Assembly (NCBI GenBank): GCA_902514755.1
Contig: CABXRY010000003.1
Span: 1-64,000, forward strand
Reading direction: 5' to 3'
DNA length: 64,000 nt
Origin: an uncultured Pelagibacteraceae bacterium
GTDB taxonomy: Bacteria; Pseudomonadota; Alphaproteobacteria; Pelagibacterales; Pelagibacteraceae
Positions 10,275-20,703 of this stretch are shown in pieces. Every line of letters begins with the position of its first letter. Positions within the stretch are counted from its first letter, which is position 1. The notes below the pieces were generated by a model, which was given only the letters and a program-made list of their open reading frames with translations, ran no database searches and had not been told where the DNA came from. The translations under genes were made by a program, and so were the position numbers.

Positions 10275-10710
10275 GGTTCCAATCTCTATTTTTTTTTGTT
10301 GTTCTTTTATCAAATTTTTTTTTTCCCTTTGCAACAGCTAACTCAATTTTAGCTTTACCTTTTTTAAAATACATTTTTGTTGGAACTATCGTAAAACCAT
10401 CTCTTTGCATTTTACCAATTAATTTGTTGATTTCTTTTTTATTAAGTAAAAGTTTTCTCTCATCTGTTGGATTGTGACTCGAATAACTTGCCTGTTTATA
10501 TTGAGCTATATGAGCATTAATTAAAATCAATTCTCCATTTTTTTCAACAGCATAAGACTCTGCAATATTAACTTTACCATCTCTAATTGATTTAATTTCT
10601 GAACCTTTTAAAACTATTCCTGCCTCTAAAAGATCTTCAAAAAAATAGTTAAAACTAGCTTTTCTATTTAAACAGATTATTTTTAAACCAGGGTTGGTCT
10701 TTTTGTTCAT
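10240..10710 (-). CDS. smpB: SsrA-binding protein
   Basis: 156 aa; [41 protein letters not shown]. Confidence 0.96.
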   Translation of the reverse strand: MNKKTNPGLKIICLNRKASFNYFFEDLLEAGIVLKGSEIKSIRDGKVNIAESYAVEKNGELILINAHIAQYKQASYSSHNPTDERKLLLNKKEINKLIGKMQRDGFTIVPTKMYFKKGKAKIELAVAKGKKKFDKRTTKKNRDWNRDKARYIRKTS

Positions 10711-11591
10711 TAAATCAATTTTGCAGACTGCAATGTTTCTTTAACAATTTTTTGAGTCTTATCAGTTACCCTGACCAGTGGCAGTCTAACTTCATCGTCA
10801 CATAAATTCATCAATTTAGCTGCAAATTTTACAGGGCTTGGATTGCTCTCTACAAACATTGCATCATGAACAGGCTGTAAAATATCATCTAATTTTTTAG
10901 CTTCTATTATATCATTTTCATTTTGCGAAACTGAAAATTTTTGAAAATCTGAACAAAGTTTTGGAGCAATATTTGCAGTTACACTAATTGCACCTACTCC
11001 CCCTTTTTTATTAAACTCAAAAGCATTTTCATCATTTCCTGTCATTTGAATAAACTCTTTACCCATCTTTGATAATTGTTGATCTACTCTATCTAAATTT
11101 CCAGTTGCATCCTTTACACCAACAATATTATTTAATTCAAAAAGTCTTGCCATTGTATCAACAGACATATCAATTACAGATCTACTCGGTATGTTATAAA
11201 TGATAATTGGTATTCCACATTTATCATTTATGGCTTTATAATGTTGGTATAAACCTTCCTGGGTTGGCTTATTATAATAAGGTGTTACAATTAATGCCCC
11301 ATCTGCACCAGCTTTTTCAGCGTGAGAAGTAAGAGAAATTGCTTCTTCCGTTGAATTAGAACCTGTTCCAGCTATTACAGGAATTTTACCGTTACTTTCT
11401 TTTATACATAAATCAATAACTCTTTGATGCTCATCATGACTAAGTGTTGGAGACTCCCCTGTTGTTCCGGCAGGCACCAATCCATTAGTTCCATTATCCA
11501 TATGAAAATGGATTAATTTTATATAAGCTTCCTCATCAAGACCATTATTTTTAAATGGAGTAATTAAAGCAACATTTGATCCTTTAAACAT
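10710..11591 (-). CDS. dapA: 4-hydroxy-tetrahydrodipicolinate synthase
   Basis: 293 aa; [44 protein letters not shown]. Confidence 0.97.
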   Translation of the reverse strand: MFKGSNVALITPFKNNGLDEEAYIKLIHFHMDNGTNGLVPAGTTGESPTLSHDEHQRVIDLCIKESNGKIPVIAGTGSNSTEEAISLTSHAEKAGADGALIVTPYYNKPTQEGLYQHYKAINDKCGIPIIIYNIPSRSVIDMSVDTMARLFELNNIVGVKDATGNLDRVDQQLSKMGKEFIQMTGNDENAFEFNKKGGVGAISVTANIAPKLCSDFQKFSVSQNENDIIEAKKLDDILQPVHDAMFVESNPSPVKFAAKLMNLCDDEVRLPLVRVTDKTQKIVKETLQSAKLI

Positions 11592-11634
11592 AAATACTTA
11601 TAACATAGTTTAAAGATTCATATACTAAAAGATT

Positions 11635-13863
11635 ATGCTTAAAAAACTATTATTTATCAGTTTGGTAATATCAATCATAGTAAATATTAATAATCTTTCA
11701 GCTGAAACATCCGTATTAGTTCCATTAAAAAAGCCATCTCTTACTGACGAAGAAATAGTAAAAAAATTAACACAAAATATTCTCGTGCCAATAAAAAAAC
11801 CAAAAAAAATTAAAAAAATTAAAACTGTTGAAAAAAAAATTACAAAAAAAATAAATGATACTAAAGATAAAAAACTATCATTCAAAATTCCAAGAAAGAA
11901 ACCTTCAATACCTGGTGTTACTACATCACGTAGTGTCAAAATATCAAAATACTACAGTAAAAAAGATTTCAATATTGCAAGAAAAGCTATATCTGAAATG
12001 CAAAAAAGTAGATGGACTTCTTCTTTAAAGATTGCAAAAAAAGCAAAAGATAAATCTATATATAATTTTATTAAGTGGAGATACCTGCTAACAACTGGAA
12101 ATCAGGCGTCTTTTTATGATTATAAGGTTTTCATAGATCTTAATAATCAATATCCAAGGATTGATAGATTAAGATACTTAGCAGAACACAAATTATCAAC
12201 ATCAAAAGTATCTCCAAAAAAAATAATTAATTGGTTTGCTGGTAATGATCCACTTAGTGGATATGGCCAGATGATATTAGGTGAAAGTTACATATTAATA
12301 GGTGAAAAAACGAAAGGAACAAATTTTATTAAAAAAGGATGGATTACAGCAAGTATATCAAAAAATGAATTAAAATTTTTTAGAAAAAAATTTAAAAAAT
12401 ATCTAAATGCAGATGATTATGTCAAAAGAGCAGATTATTTAGCTTGGAATAATAAATATTGGGATCTTAGAAGATTAACTAGGTATTTGCCTAAAGATTA
12501 TGAACTTTTGTATACTGCAAGACATATCTTAATGAGCAAAGGCTACGGAGTAGACCAAGCAATTAAAAACGTTCCAGAAAAATTTAAAAATGATGCTGGC
12601 TTAAATTATGATCGCTTAAAATGGAGAAGAAAAAAAGGTCGTGTTGACTCTTCTGTTGAAATTTTAATGAAGATTAGAAATGATAAAGATTATTTAGTGT
12701 TGCCAGAAAAATGGTGGAAAGAGCGTGAAATAATTTCTAGAAAATTAATTTATAAAAAAAAATATGAAATAGCTTACAAAATTACTAGTGAGCACGGTAT
12801 GACTGCTGGTTCTGAATTTGCTGAAGCTGAATGGATGAGTGGATGGATAGCCTTAAGTTTTTTAAAAGATCCTTTAATAGCAAAAGATCATTTTCATAAT
12901 TTTTATAATAATGTCAGCTATCCAATTAGTACTTCTAGAGGAGCTTTTTGGCTTGGAAGAACCTATGAAAAACTAGGCAATAAACAACAATCACTTAAAT
13001 GGTATCAAGAAGCATCAAAGTATCTTACCACATACTATGGTCAATTAGCGTTTTTAAAATTAAATCCAAATGGCAAATTTACACTTAATAATGATATGGA
13101 GGTTGATAATAAATATAGATATATTTTTTATAACAAAGAGTTAGTTAAGATAATTTATCTTTTAGATGAACTTAAAAAAGATAAATATACAAAATATATT
13201 TTAAGACATCTTGCAAATGATAACATTAAAAGAGGAAGTGAGATACTTGCTGCTGAATTAGCTACTAGTATTGAAAGATATGATTTTGCAATTCAAGTTT
13301 CTAAAATAGCTTCTTATAAAAAACGATTTCATAATCAATTTAACTATCCAATTATAAGTACGCCTAAAACTATAAACGGAAGAAAAATTCCTGAAAGTGC
13401 ATTTATATTATCAATCATTAGACAAGAAAGTGAATTTGATTTAAGTGCAAATAGTCATGCGGGAGCAAAGGGATTAATGCAATTGATGCCTTACACTGCA
13501 AAACTTGTTTCAAAACAAGCTAAACTTCCTTATTCAAAATCAAGATTAACTACTGATCCAGAGTATAATATTAATTTAGGGTCTCATTATATTGCAGGAT
13601 TAATCCTTCAGTATGATGGTGCATACCCTTTTGCAACGGCTGCTTATAATGCGGGTCCTAATAGAGTCAAATATTGGAAAAAAATTAATAAAAATCCACA
13701 AAAGAAACAGATTGATTATATTGATTGGGTTGAGTTGATTAAATTTAGAGAAACTAGAAACTATGTGCAACGTGTATTGGAAAATTATAACGTTTATAGA
13801 TATATCCTAGAAAAAAAACCTATAACCATGAAAAACTTCTTTAAAGATCAGCCATTATATTAA
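11635..13863 (+). CDS. Soluble lytic murein transglycosylase
   Basis: 742 aa; C-terminal SLT domain AFILSIIRQESEFDLSANSHAGAKGLMQLMPYTAK...AAYNAGPNRVKYW; signal peptide; Lys/Pro-rich N-terminal segment. Confidence 0.93.
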   Translation: MLKKLLFISLVISIIVNINNLSAETSVLVPLKKPSLTDEEIVKKLTQNILVPIKKPKKIKKIKTVEKKITKKINDTKDKKLSFKIPRKKPSIPGVTTSRSVKISKYYSKKDFNIARKAISEMQKSRWTSSLKIAKKAKDKSIYNFIKWRYLLTTGNQASFYDYKVFIDLNNQYPRIDRLRYLAEHKLSTSKVSPKKIINWFAGNDPLSGYGQMILGESYILIGEKTKGTNFIKKGWITASISKNELKFFRKKFKKYLNADDYVKRADYLAWNNKYWDLRRLTRYLPKDYELLYTARHILMSKGYGVDQAIKNVPEKFKNDAGLNYDRLKWRRKKGRVDSSVEILMKIRNDKDYLVLPEKWWKEREIISRKLIYKKKYEIAYKITSEHGMTAGSEFAEAEWMSGWIALSFLKDPLIAKDHFHNFYNNVSYPISTSRGAFWLGRTYEKLGNKQQSLKWYQEASKYLTTYYGQLAFLKLNPNGKFTLNNDMEVDNKYRYIFYNKELVKIIYLLDELKKDKYTKYILRHLANDNIKRGSEILAAELATSIERYDFAIQVSKIASYKKRFHNQFNYPIISTPKTINGRKIPESAFILSIIRQESEFDLSANSHAGAKGLMQLMPYTAKLVSKQAKLPYSKSRLTTDPEYNINLGSHYIAGLILQYDGAYPFATAAYNAGPNRVKYWKKINKNPQKKQIDYIDWVELIKFRETRNYVQRVLENYNVYRYILEKKPITMKNFFKDQPLY

Positions 13864-13867
13864 TGGC
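13851..13867. terminator. Hairpin GCCATTA-TAT-TAATGGC spanning the slt stop codon and tRNA-Ser CCA end
   Basis: 7-bp perfect stem, 3-nt loop. Confidence 0.4.
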
Positions 13868-13955
13868 GGAAGAGGAGGGATTCGAACCCTCGGTACAAGT
13901 TTCCTCGCACGGTCATTTAGCAAACGACTGGTTTCAGCCTCTCACCCACTCTTCC
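13864..13955 (-). tRNA. tRNA-Ser (anticodon GCU), CCA encoded
   Basis: Minus strand GGAAGAG...GTCGT-TTGCTAA-ATGAC anticodon arm, long variable arm, GGGTTCGAATCCC T-arm, CTCTTCC-G-CCA. Confidence 0.95.
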
Positions 13956-13980
13956 ACTGCGACATTGATATAACTGATTG

Positions 13981-13996
13981 TATTGAATATTCAATA
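13981..13996. repeat. Perfect 16-bp palindrome TATTGAATATTCAATA upstream of soxB
   Basis: Read directly; lies between divergent tRNA-Ser and soxB. Confidence 0.85.
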
Positions 13997-14020
13997 TTTA
14001 TAAAGTAATTATTGCGAATA

Positions 14021-15274
14021 ATGAAAAACAAATACTCGATATTTTCGCTAATTAAAAATGCTTTTAGCTATCATGAAAATTGGCAAAAAGCATGGAAAGA
14101 CTCACAACCTAAAAAAGAATATGATGCTGTAATTGTTGGTGGTGGTGGTCATGGATTAGCAACTGCTTACTATTTAGCAAAGAAACACAATATGAAAAAT
14201 ATTGCTGTTGTTGAAAAAGGTTGGATTGGAGGTGGAAACACTGGTCGTAACACAACAATCATAAGATCAAATTATTTATGGGATGCGAGTGCTGGTCTAT
14301 ATGACCATGCATTAAAAATATGGGAAGGTTTATCACAAGAATTAAACTACAATGTTATGTTTAGTCAAAGAGGTGTAATGAACCTTGCACACAATCTACA
14401 AGATGTCAGAGACTTAAAAAGAAGAACACATGCTAACAGATTAAATGGAATTGATGCAGTTTATTTAAATACTGAGGAAGTTAAAAAATTTTGCCCAATT
14501 ATTAATACTTCACCTGATATAAGATATCCTGTCTTAGGTGGAACACTTCAAAGAAGAGCTGGTACTGCAAGACATGATGCTGTTGCTTGGGGTTACGCTA
14601 GAGGTGCTGATGATATGGGTGTTGATATTATTCAAAATTGTGAAGTAAAAGGAATTAAAAGAAATAGTGATAGTGTAGAAGGAATTGAAACAACCAAAGG
14701 ATTTATTAAAACTAACAAAGTTGGAGTCGTAGCCGCAGGTCACTCAAGTGTAATAGCAAACATGGCAGGGTTAAGACTACCTTTGGAAAGTAAACCATTA
14801 CAAGCTTTAGTTTCTGAACCAGTTAAACCAATTATTGATACTGTTGTAATGTCAAATGCTGTTCATGCTTATGTTAGTCAATCTGATAAAGGTGAGCTTG
14901 TCATAGGTGCAGGAACTGATGATTATGTTTCTTATTCTCAAAAAGGAAGTCATCAAATAGTGGAAGGTACACTTAATGCTATATTAGAGCTCTATCCAAT
15001 TTTTAGTAGAATGAGAATGTTAAGACAATGGGGAGGTATAGTTGATATTTGCCCCGATGCTAGTCCAATATTAAGCAAAACTTCAGTTAAAGGTTTATAT
15101 TTTAATTGCGGTTGGGGTACAGGTGGATTTAAAGCAACTCCAGGATCAGGAGATTTATTTGCTCACACAATTGCAAATGATGAACCGCATAAACTTAATG
15201 CTGCATTTAATTTAAATAGATTTGTTAGTGGTGATCTTGTTGATGAACATGGGGCCGCAGCAGTTGCTCACTAA
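14021..15274 (+). CDS. soxB: Sarcosine oxidase beta subunit (ATG at 14021; ORF track starts at TTG 14012)
   Basis: [26 protein letters not shown] motif; [13 protein letters not shown]; followed by soxD, soxA, soxG. Confidence 0.95.
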   Translation: MKNKYSIFSLIKNAFSYHENWQKAWKDSQPKKEYDAVIVGGGGHGLATAYYLAKKHNMKNIAVVEKGWIGGGNTGRNTTIIRSNYLWDASAGLYDHALKIWEGLSQELNYNVMFSQRGVMNLAHNLQDVRDLKRRTHANRLNGIDAVYLNTEEVKKFCPIINTSPDIRYPVLGGTLQRRAGTARHDAVAWGYARGADDMGVDIIQNCEVKGIKRNSDSVEGIETTKGFIKTNKVGVVAAGHSSVIANMAGLRLPLESKPLQALVSEPVKPIIDTVVMSNAVHAYVSQSDKGELVIGAGTDDYVSYSQKGSHQIVEGTLNAILELYPIFSRMRMLRQWGGIVDICPDASPILSKTSVKGLYFNCGWGTGGFKATPGSGDLFAHTIANDEPHKLNAAFNLNRFVSGDLVDEHGAAAVAH

Positions 15275-15549
15275 TGTTCGTAATTAATTGTCCTTATTGT
15301 GGAGAGCGAGATCAGCAAGAATTCAAGGCTGGTGGTGAAGCACACATAGAAAGACCAAAACAACCTACAGAACTAAGTGATGATGAATGGGCAGAGTATT
15401 TATTTATGAGAAAAAATATTAAGGGTGTTCAGTTTGAAAGATGGAACCATGCACATGGATGTAGAAAGTGGTTCAATATGGTCAGAGACACTTCTAATGA
15501 TGAAATCAAATTAGTTTATAAAATGGGTGAAAAACCACCACTAGAATAA
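15274..15549 (+). CDS. soxD: Sarcosine oxidase delta subunit
   Basis: 91 aa; INCPYCGERDQQEFKAGGEAHIERP...GCRKWFNMVRDT. Confidence 0.95.
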   Translation: MFVINCPYCGERDQQEFKAGGEAHIERPKQPTELSDDEWAEYLFMRKNIKGVQFERWNHAHGCRKWFNMVRDTSNDEIKLVYKMGEKPPLE

Positions 15550-15550
15550 T

Positions 15551-18500
15551 ATGTCAGCAAATTTAAGAGTTCAATCTAGCGAATATATAGATGAAACACA
15601 TAGGGTTTCATTTAGGTTTAATGGTAAAAAATATTATGGTTTTAAAGGAGATACTTTAGCATCTGCCCTACTCGCTAATGATGTTCATTTAGTAGGAAGA
15701 AGTTTTAAATATCATAGGCCAAGAGGAATTATGACGGCTGGCTCTGAAGAACCAAATGCCATTGTTCAAGTTAATGATAACACAAATCGAACAGAACCTA
15801 ACGTTAGAGCCACAGAACTTGAAATTTATGAAGGCTTAGAAGCATCAAGCCAAAATTGTTGGCCAAGTGTAAATTTTGACATCGGTGGAATAAATAATCT
15901 CATTTCTCCGTTTTTACCTGCTGGTTTTTATTATAAAACTTTCATGTGGCCAGCTAGCTTTTGGGAAAAATATGAATTTTTCATTAGACACTCAGCTGGT
16001 TTAGGTAAATCACCAACTGAAAAAGATCCAGATATTTATGATCATAGAAATATTCATTGTGATGTTCTGGTTGTTGGAGCAGGTATATCAGGAATATTAG
16101 CAGCAAAAAATGCTGCTAAAAATAATTTAAAAACCTTATTAATTGAAGAAAAAAACGAACTAGGTGGTGCAACCATTTATCAAAATAAAGAGTTCAATAA
16201 AATTGATAATCAAAGTTCTTCTGATTGGATCAAAAAAGAAATAAATAAACTAAAGAATATTAATAACCTGGAAGTTAAAACGAGAACAAGTGTTGCAGCT
16301 TATCATGGATATAATTATTTATTGGCTAGAGAAAATTTAACAGATCATTTAGAAAAAAAAGATAAAAATAACAAAATAAGACAAAGACTTTTAAAAATTA
16401 GAGCCAAAAAAGTAATTCTTGCAACTGGTGCTTTGGAGAGACCACTTGTTTTTAATAACAACGACAGACCAGGAATAATTTTGTCAACTGCTGTAAAAAA
16501 ATATGCTGATTTCTTTGGTGTTAAATGTGGTGAAAAAAACGTGTTTTTTACAAATAATGATAGTGCTTATGAAAGTGCATTATGTTTACACAATAGAGGT
16601 ATCAATGTTGATGCAATTATAGATATTAGAAATAACTCAAATTCAAAAATTGTTAAAGCTACTGAAAAGGCAGGAATTAAAATTTACTGGTCACATACTG
16701 TTGTTGATACTAAAGGCTACAGAAGACTTAATAATATATCAATAATGAAATTATCAAATGATGGTATGACAGTAACTGGTAATAAAATTAATATATCGTG
16801 TGATTGTTTGGGTGTTGCCGGTGGTTGGACACCTGCAGTACATTTGTTTACACAATCAGGTGGTAAATTAAAATTTGATGAAGAAAATAACATATTCTTA
16901 CCAAATAAATATCCTTCAGATCAAATCAGCGTTGGTTCTTGTAATGGAAGTTTCAATTTAAAAGAAATATTTAAAGAAATATCAATTAAACTAAAAGAAT
17001 TTTTAAGAATAGAAAAAACTGATTTTGATAATTTCGATATAGAATGTGAAGAGGAAACTTCAAAAAGAAATATTTGGTTACTTCCGGCTGATAAAGCTAT
17101 TGGAAAAACAAAACCATTTGTAGATTATCAAAATGATGCAACTGCAAAAGATATAAAATTAGCATTACGTGAGGGTTTTAGATCAATTGAACATGTAAAA
17201 AGATATACGACAACAGGTATGGGTACTGATCAAGGTAAACTTGGAAATATGCACGCCCTTGGAATAATTGCTGACACTGCAGGGGTAAAAATGGGTGAAC
17301 TTGGTACTACAACTTTTAGACCTCCCTACACTCCTTTAACTTTTGGAACAATTGTTGGGCGTAATGTTGGAGAATATTTTGATATATTTAGAAGAACAGC
17401 AATGAATGATTGGCTTATTGAAAATAAAGCTGAATTTGAAAATGTCGGTCAATGGAAAAGAGGTTGGTACTATCCTGGTAATGGAGAAACTATGAATCAA
17501 GCGGTACAGAGAGAAAGTAAGGCTGCTAGAGAGAGTGCTGGAATATTAGATGCTTCTACACTCGGTAAAATTGATATTCAGGGAAGTGATGCTTCTGAGT
17601 TTTTAAATAGAGTTTACACTAATGCCTGGTCAAAACTTGCAATTGGAAAATGTAGATATGGTTTAATGCTTAACGAAGATGGAATGGTTTATGATGACGG
17701 TGTTACTACTAGGTTAGAAGAAAACCATTATCTCATGACTACTACAACAGGTGGTGCTGCTAATGTTTTAGGAAAACTTGAAGATTATCTACAAACAGAA
17801 TGGCCTGAACTTGATGTATATTTAACTTCCGTTACTGACCATTATGCTACAGCTAGTGTTTGTGGACCTAATAGTAAAAAAATATTAAAAAAAATATTTC
17901 CTGATCTAGATTTTTCTGATGAAAGTTTTCCTCACATGTCATTTAAAGAGGCAAAAATTAGTAACATTAAATGTAGAGTTATGAGAATAAGTTTTACAGG
18001 TGAGCATAGCTATGAAATTAATATTCAAGCAAGTTTTGGGAAAGCACTATGGGAAAAATGTATAGAAGCAGGAAAAGAATTTAACATTACTCCGTATGGT
18101 ACAGAAACTATGCACTTATTAAGAGCAGAAAAAGGTTTCATTATAGTTGGTCAAGACACAGATGGAACAATGACTCCTATTGATCTCCAAATGGATTGGA
18201 TAGTTAGTAAAAAAAAATATGATTTTATTGGCAAAAGATCTCTATATAGATCTGATACAATGAGAGAGGATCGAAAACAATTAGTTGGATTGTTAACTGA
18301 TGATCCAAATATAATTTTAGAAGAAGGTGCTCAAATTGTATCTGAATTAAATCAAAATCCTATCCAAATGTTAGGACATGTAACTTCTAGTTATTTCAGT
18401 CCAAATTTGAATAAATCTATTGCTTTAGCAGTTGTTAGAGGTGGAAAAGATATGATGGGTAAAAAATTATTTATTCCAATGGAAGATAAAACAATTAGTG

Positions 18501-18556
18501 TAACTGTAGCTAATCCAGTTTTTTTTGATGAAGAAAATAAGAGGTTAAATGCTTAA
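15551..18556 (+). CDS. soxA: Sarcosine oxidase alpha subunit
   Basis: 1001 aa; GRSFKYHRPRGIMTAGSEEPNA; VLVVGAGISGILAAKNA; C-terminal GcvT-like folate domain. Confidence 0.96.
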   Translation: MSANLRVQSSEYIDETHRVSFRFNGKKYYGFKGDTLASALLANDVHLVGRSFKYHRPRGIMTAGSEEPNAIVQVNDNTNRTEPNVRATELEIYEGLEASSQNCWPSVNFDIGGINNLISPFLPAGFYYKTFMWPASFWEKYEFFIRHSAGLGKSPTEKDPDIYDHRNIHCDVLVVGAGISGILAAKNAAKNNLKTLLIEEKNELGGATIYQNKEFNKIDNQSSSDWIKKEINKLKNINNLEVKTRTSVAAYHGYNYLLARENLTDHLEKKDKNNKIRQRLLKIRAKKVILATGALERPLVFNNNDRPGIILSTAVKKYADFFGVKCGEKNVFFTNNDSAYESALCLHNRGINVDAIIDIRNNSNSKIVKATEKAGIKIYWSHTVVDTKGYRRLNNISIMKLSNDGMTVTGNKINISCDCLGVAGGWTPAVHLFTQSGGKLKFDEENNIFLPNKYPSDQISVGSCNGSFNLKEIFKEISIKLKEFLRIEKTDFDNFDIECEEETSKRNIWLLPADKAIGKTKPFVDYQNDATAKDIKLALREGFRSIEHVKRYTTTGMGTDQGKLGNMHALGIIADTAGVKMGELGTTTFRPPYTPLTFGTIVGRNVGEYFDIFRRTAMNDWLIENKAEFENVGQWKRGWYYPGNGETMNQAVQRESKAARESAGILDASTLGKIDIQGSDASEFLNRVYTNAWSKLAIGKCRYGLMLNEDGMVYDDGVTTRLEENHYLMTTTTGGAANVLGKLEDYLQTEWPELDVYLTSVTDHYATASVCGPNSKKILKKIFPDLDFSDESFPHMSFKEAKISNIKCRVMRISFTGEHSYEINIQASFGKALWEKCIEAGKEFNITPYGTETMHLLRAEKGFIIVGQDTDGTMTPIDLQMDWIVSKKKYDFIGKRSLYRSDTMREDRKQLVGLLTDDPNIILEEGAQIVSELNQNPIQMLGHVTSSYFSPNLNKSIALAVVRGGKDMMGKKLFIPMEDKTISVTVANPVFFDEENKRLNA

Positions 18557-19112
18557 TTATAATAGTATTTTAAAAGAAGAGATAAACCATAATGGTTTAT
18601 CAATTAAAGAAATTTATCCAATTATGAAACTTAATTTAAGAGGAAAAAAAAGAGAATTTTTTACATCTGTTGGTAAAAACTTAAACATGATACTACCTAC
18701 AGAAGCCAACACTTCATCTTCAAGTGATAAACTTACTTCAATCTGGTTAAGTCCAGATGAATGGATGATCTTTTCAAATGAAAGAGTTCAAAAAGATGGC
18801 AATATATATGAATTAGAGGAGATGTTGTATAATAGTATTTCTAAAACTAATTTAGGTGCAGTTACTGATGTAACTGATCAATTAGTATTACTTGAATTAA
18901 AAGGAGAAAATATTTTTGAATTATTTGCCTCAGGTAGTCCTTTTAATTTTAATGAGTTTAAAGAAAAAAAGGGTTCTACAACACAGACATTACTAAATAA
19001 CATAGATGTTATTGTGCATCATAAAGATGAAAACTTAGTTAATTTATTTGTTAGACGTTCATTTTCAGAGCATTTATGTTCTTGGATAAATGATAGTGCG
19101 TCAAGGTTATAG
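18549..19112 (+). CDS. soxG: Sarcosine oxidase gamma subunit
   Basis: 187 aa; LSPDEWMIF...[24 protein letters not shown]; overlaps soxA end by 8 nt. Confidence 0.88.
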   Translation: MLNYNSILKEEINHNGLSIKEIYPIMKLNLRGKKREFFTSVGKNLNMILPTEANTSSSSDKLTSIWLSPDEWMIFSNERVQKDGNIYELEEMLYNSISKTNLGAVTDVTDQLVLLELKGENIFELFASGSPFNFNEFKEKKGSTTQTLLNNIDVIVHHKDENLVNLFVRRSFSEHLCSWINDSASRL

Positions 19113-19147
19113 AGTTTTTTATTCCTAATTTTAAGCTAAAAGACACT

Positions 19148-19915
19148 ATGAAAAAAATAATCTTGCTTGCACTTTTAGTGCTTTTACCCTTATCAGTTAA
19201 CGCAGAGTCAAAATTAGATCAAATATTAGCATCTGGTGAATTAAAAGTTGGAACCACAGGAGACTGGGATCCAATGACAATGAAAGATCCCGCTACAAAT
19301 AAATATAAAGGTTTTGACATAGATGTTATGAACGAATTAGCAAAAGATATGGGTGTTAAAGTAACTTTTGTACCAACTGAATGGAAAACAATAGTCTCTG
19401 GAATTACTTCAGGTAGGTATGATATTTCAACAAGTGTTACTAAAACTGCAAAAAGAGCTGAAGTCGCTGGATTTACATCTACATATTATAAATATGGTAC
19501 AGTTCCACTTGTTCTTAAAAAGAATTTAAACAAATTTCCGACTTGGGACTCTTTAAATAAAAATGGTGTTAAAATAGCTACTACACTTGGAACCTCTCAA
19601 GAGCAAAAAGCTAAGGAATTCTTCCCTAATTCAACATTAAAATCTGTTGAAGCTCCAGCTAGAGATTTTCAGGAAGTTTTAGCAGGTAGAGCTGACGGAA
19701 ATATCACAAGTTCGACTGAAGCAAATAAATTAGTTATCAAATATCCTCAACTAGCAATAGTGCAGGATGGTGAAAAAAATCCTGCTTTTTTAGCAATGAT
19801 GGTACCCAAAAGTGATACTGTCTGGAATGATTATGTAAGTAAATGGATTGAGAAGAAAAAAAATTCTGGTTTTTTTGCAAAATTATTATCTAAGTATAAT
19901 CTTAAAAGCTTATAA
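19148..19915 (+). CDS. Amino-acid-type ABC transporter periplasmic binding protein (family 3 solute-binding)
   Basis: 255 aa; signal peptide; [38 protein letters not shown]. Confidence 0.88.
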   Translation: MKKIILLALLVLLPLSVNAESKLDQILASGELKVGTTGDWDPMTMKDPATNKYKGFDIDVMNELAKDMGVKVTFVPTEWKTIVSGITSGRYDISTSVTKTAKRAEVAGFTSTYYKYGTVPLVLKKNLNKFPTWDSLNKNGVKIATTLGTSQEQKAKEFFPNSTLKSVEAPARDFQEVLAGRADGNITSSTEANKLVIKYPQLAIVQDGEKNPAFLAMMVPKSDTVWNDYVSKWIEKKKNSGFFAKLLSKYNLKSL

Positions 19916-19955
19916 TCAATTAGATATTACTTTTTAATTCTCTATAACTTTAAGA

Positions 19956-20687
19956 GTGAAAAATATATTTTTTTTACTTTTAATTATATCACTCTCTTCT
20001 TGTACAGATCAAGAATTGGGATGGTTTATAATTTCTCCAAATAATATTGAAGGATTAACAAATCTAAAATTCTTATTAAGCGGTTTAACAACTACTATTT
20101 ATATATCAGTTGTATCAATTATTATATCTATGTTTCTTGGACTAATAGTTGCTATTCCCTCTCTAGCTAAAAATAAATTTTTAACTTATGTTAATATTGG
20201 TTATGTTGAGATTGTAAGAGCTGTACCACTATTAGTCTTAATCTTGTGGATTTATTATGGATTACCAATAATGACTGGGATAAGCTTTAGTCCATTTGTT
20301 TCTGGGATAATTGCTCTAGCAATAAGTGAAAGTGCATTTCAGGCTGAAATCTTTAGAGCAGGCATAAATTCAATAAAAAAAGCTCAATGGGAAGCTGGAA
20401 GCTCACTAGGCTTAAATTTTTTCAAAAGATTGAGATTGGTAATTTTACCTCAAGCAATAAAAAATATATTGCCAGCAATAGGAAATCAGTTTGTTTATGT
20501 ATTAAAAATGTCTTCATTAGTATCAATAATTGGTATTGGAGATTTAACTAGAAAAGCAAACGAATTGGTTGTTACAACTTATCGCCCTTTAGAAATTTAC
20601 ACTTTTTTGATATTAGAATATTTGGTTTTAATCTTGATTGTTTCATTCTTTGTAAGAAAATTAGAAAAAAATTTAAAAAAAGATTAA
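19956..20687 (+). CDS. Amino-acid-type ABC transporter permease (HisM/GlnP-like), GTG start
   Basis: 243 aa; ALAISESAFQAEIFRAGINSIKKAQWEAGSSLG EAA loop. Confidence 0.9.
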   Translation: MKNIFFLLLIISLSSCTDQELGWFIISPNNIEGLTNLKFLLSGLTTTIYISVVSIIISMFLGLIVAIPSLAKNKFLTYVNIGYVEIVRAVPLLVLILWIYYGLPIMTGISFSPFVSGIIALAISESAFQAEIFRAGINSIKKAQWEAGSSLGLNFFKRLRLVILPQAIKNILPAIGNQFVYVLKMSSLVSIIGIGDLTRKANELVVTTYRPLEIYTFLILEYLVLILIVSFFVRKLEKNLKKD

Positions 20688-20703
20688 GTATTAATTTTTT
20701 TTT
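20675..20703. terminator. 13-bp dyad AAAAAAAGATTAA-GTA-TTAATTTTTTTTT across ABC permease/SNase stops
   Basis: 12 Watson-Crick pairs plus one G.T, 3-nt loop, A-tract and T-tract flanks. Confidence 0.5.

Noticed and set aside
11625-11939. Minus-strand 104-aa hydrophobic ORF over the slt start
   Set aside because: Phe/Ile-rich translation is the expected antisense of the Lys/Asn-rich slt N-terminus.
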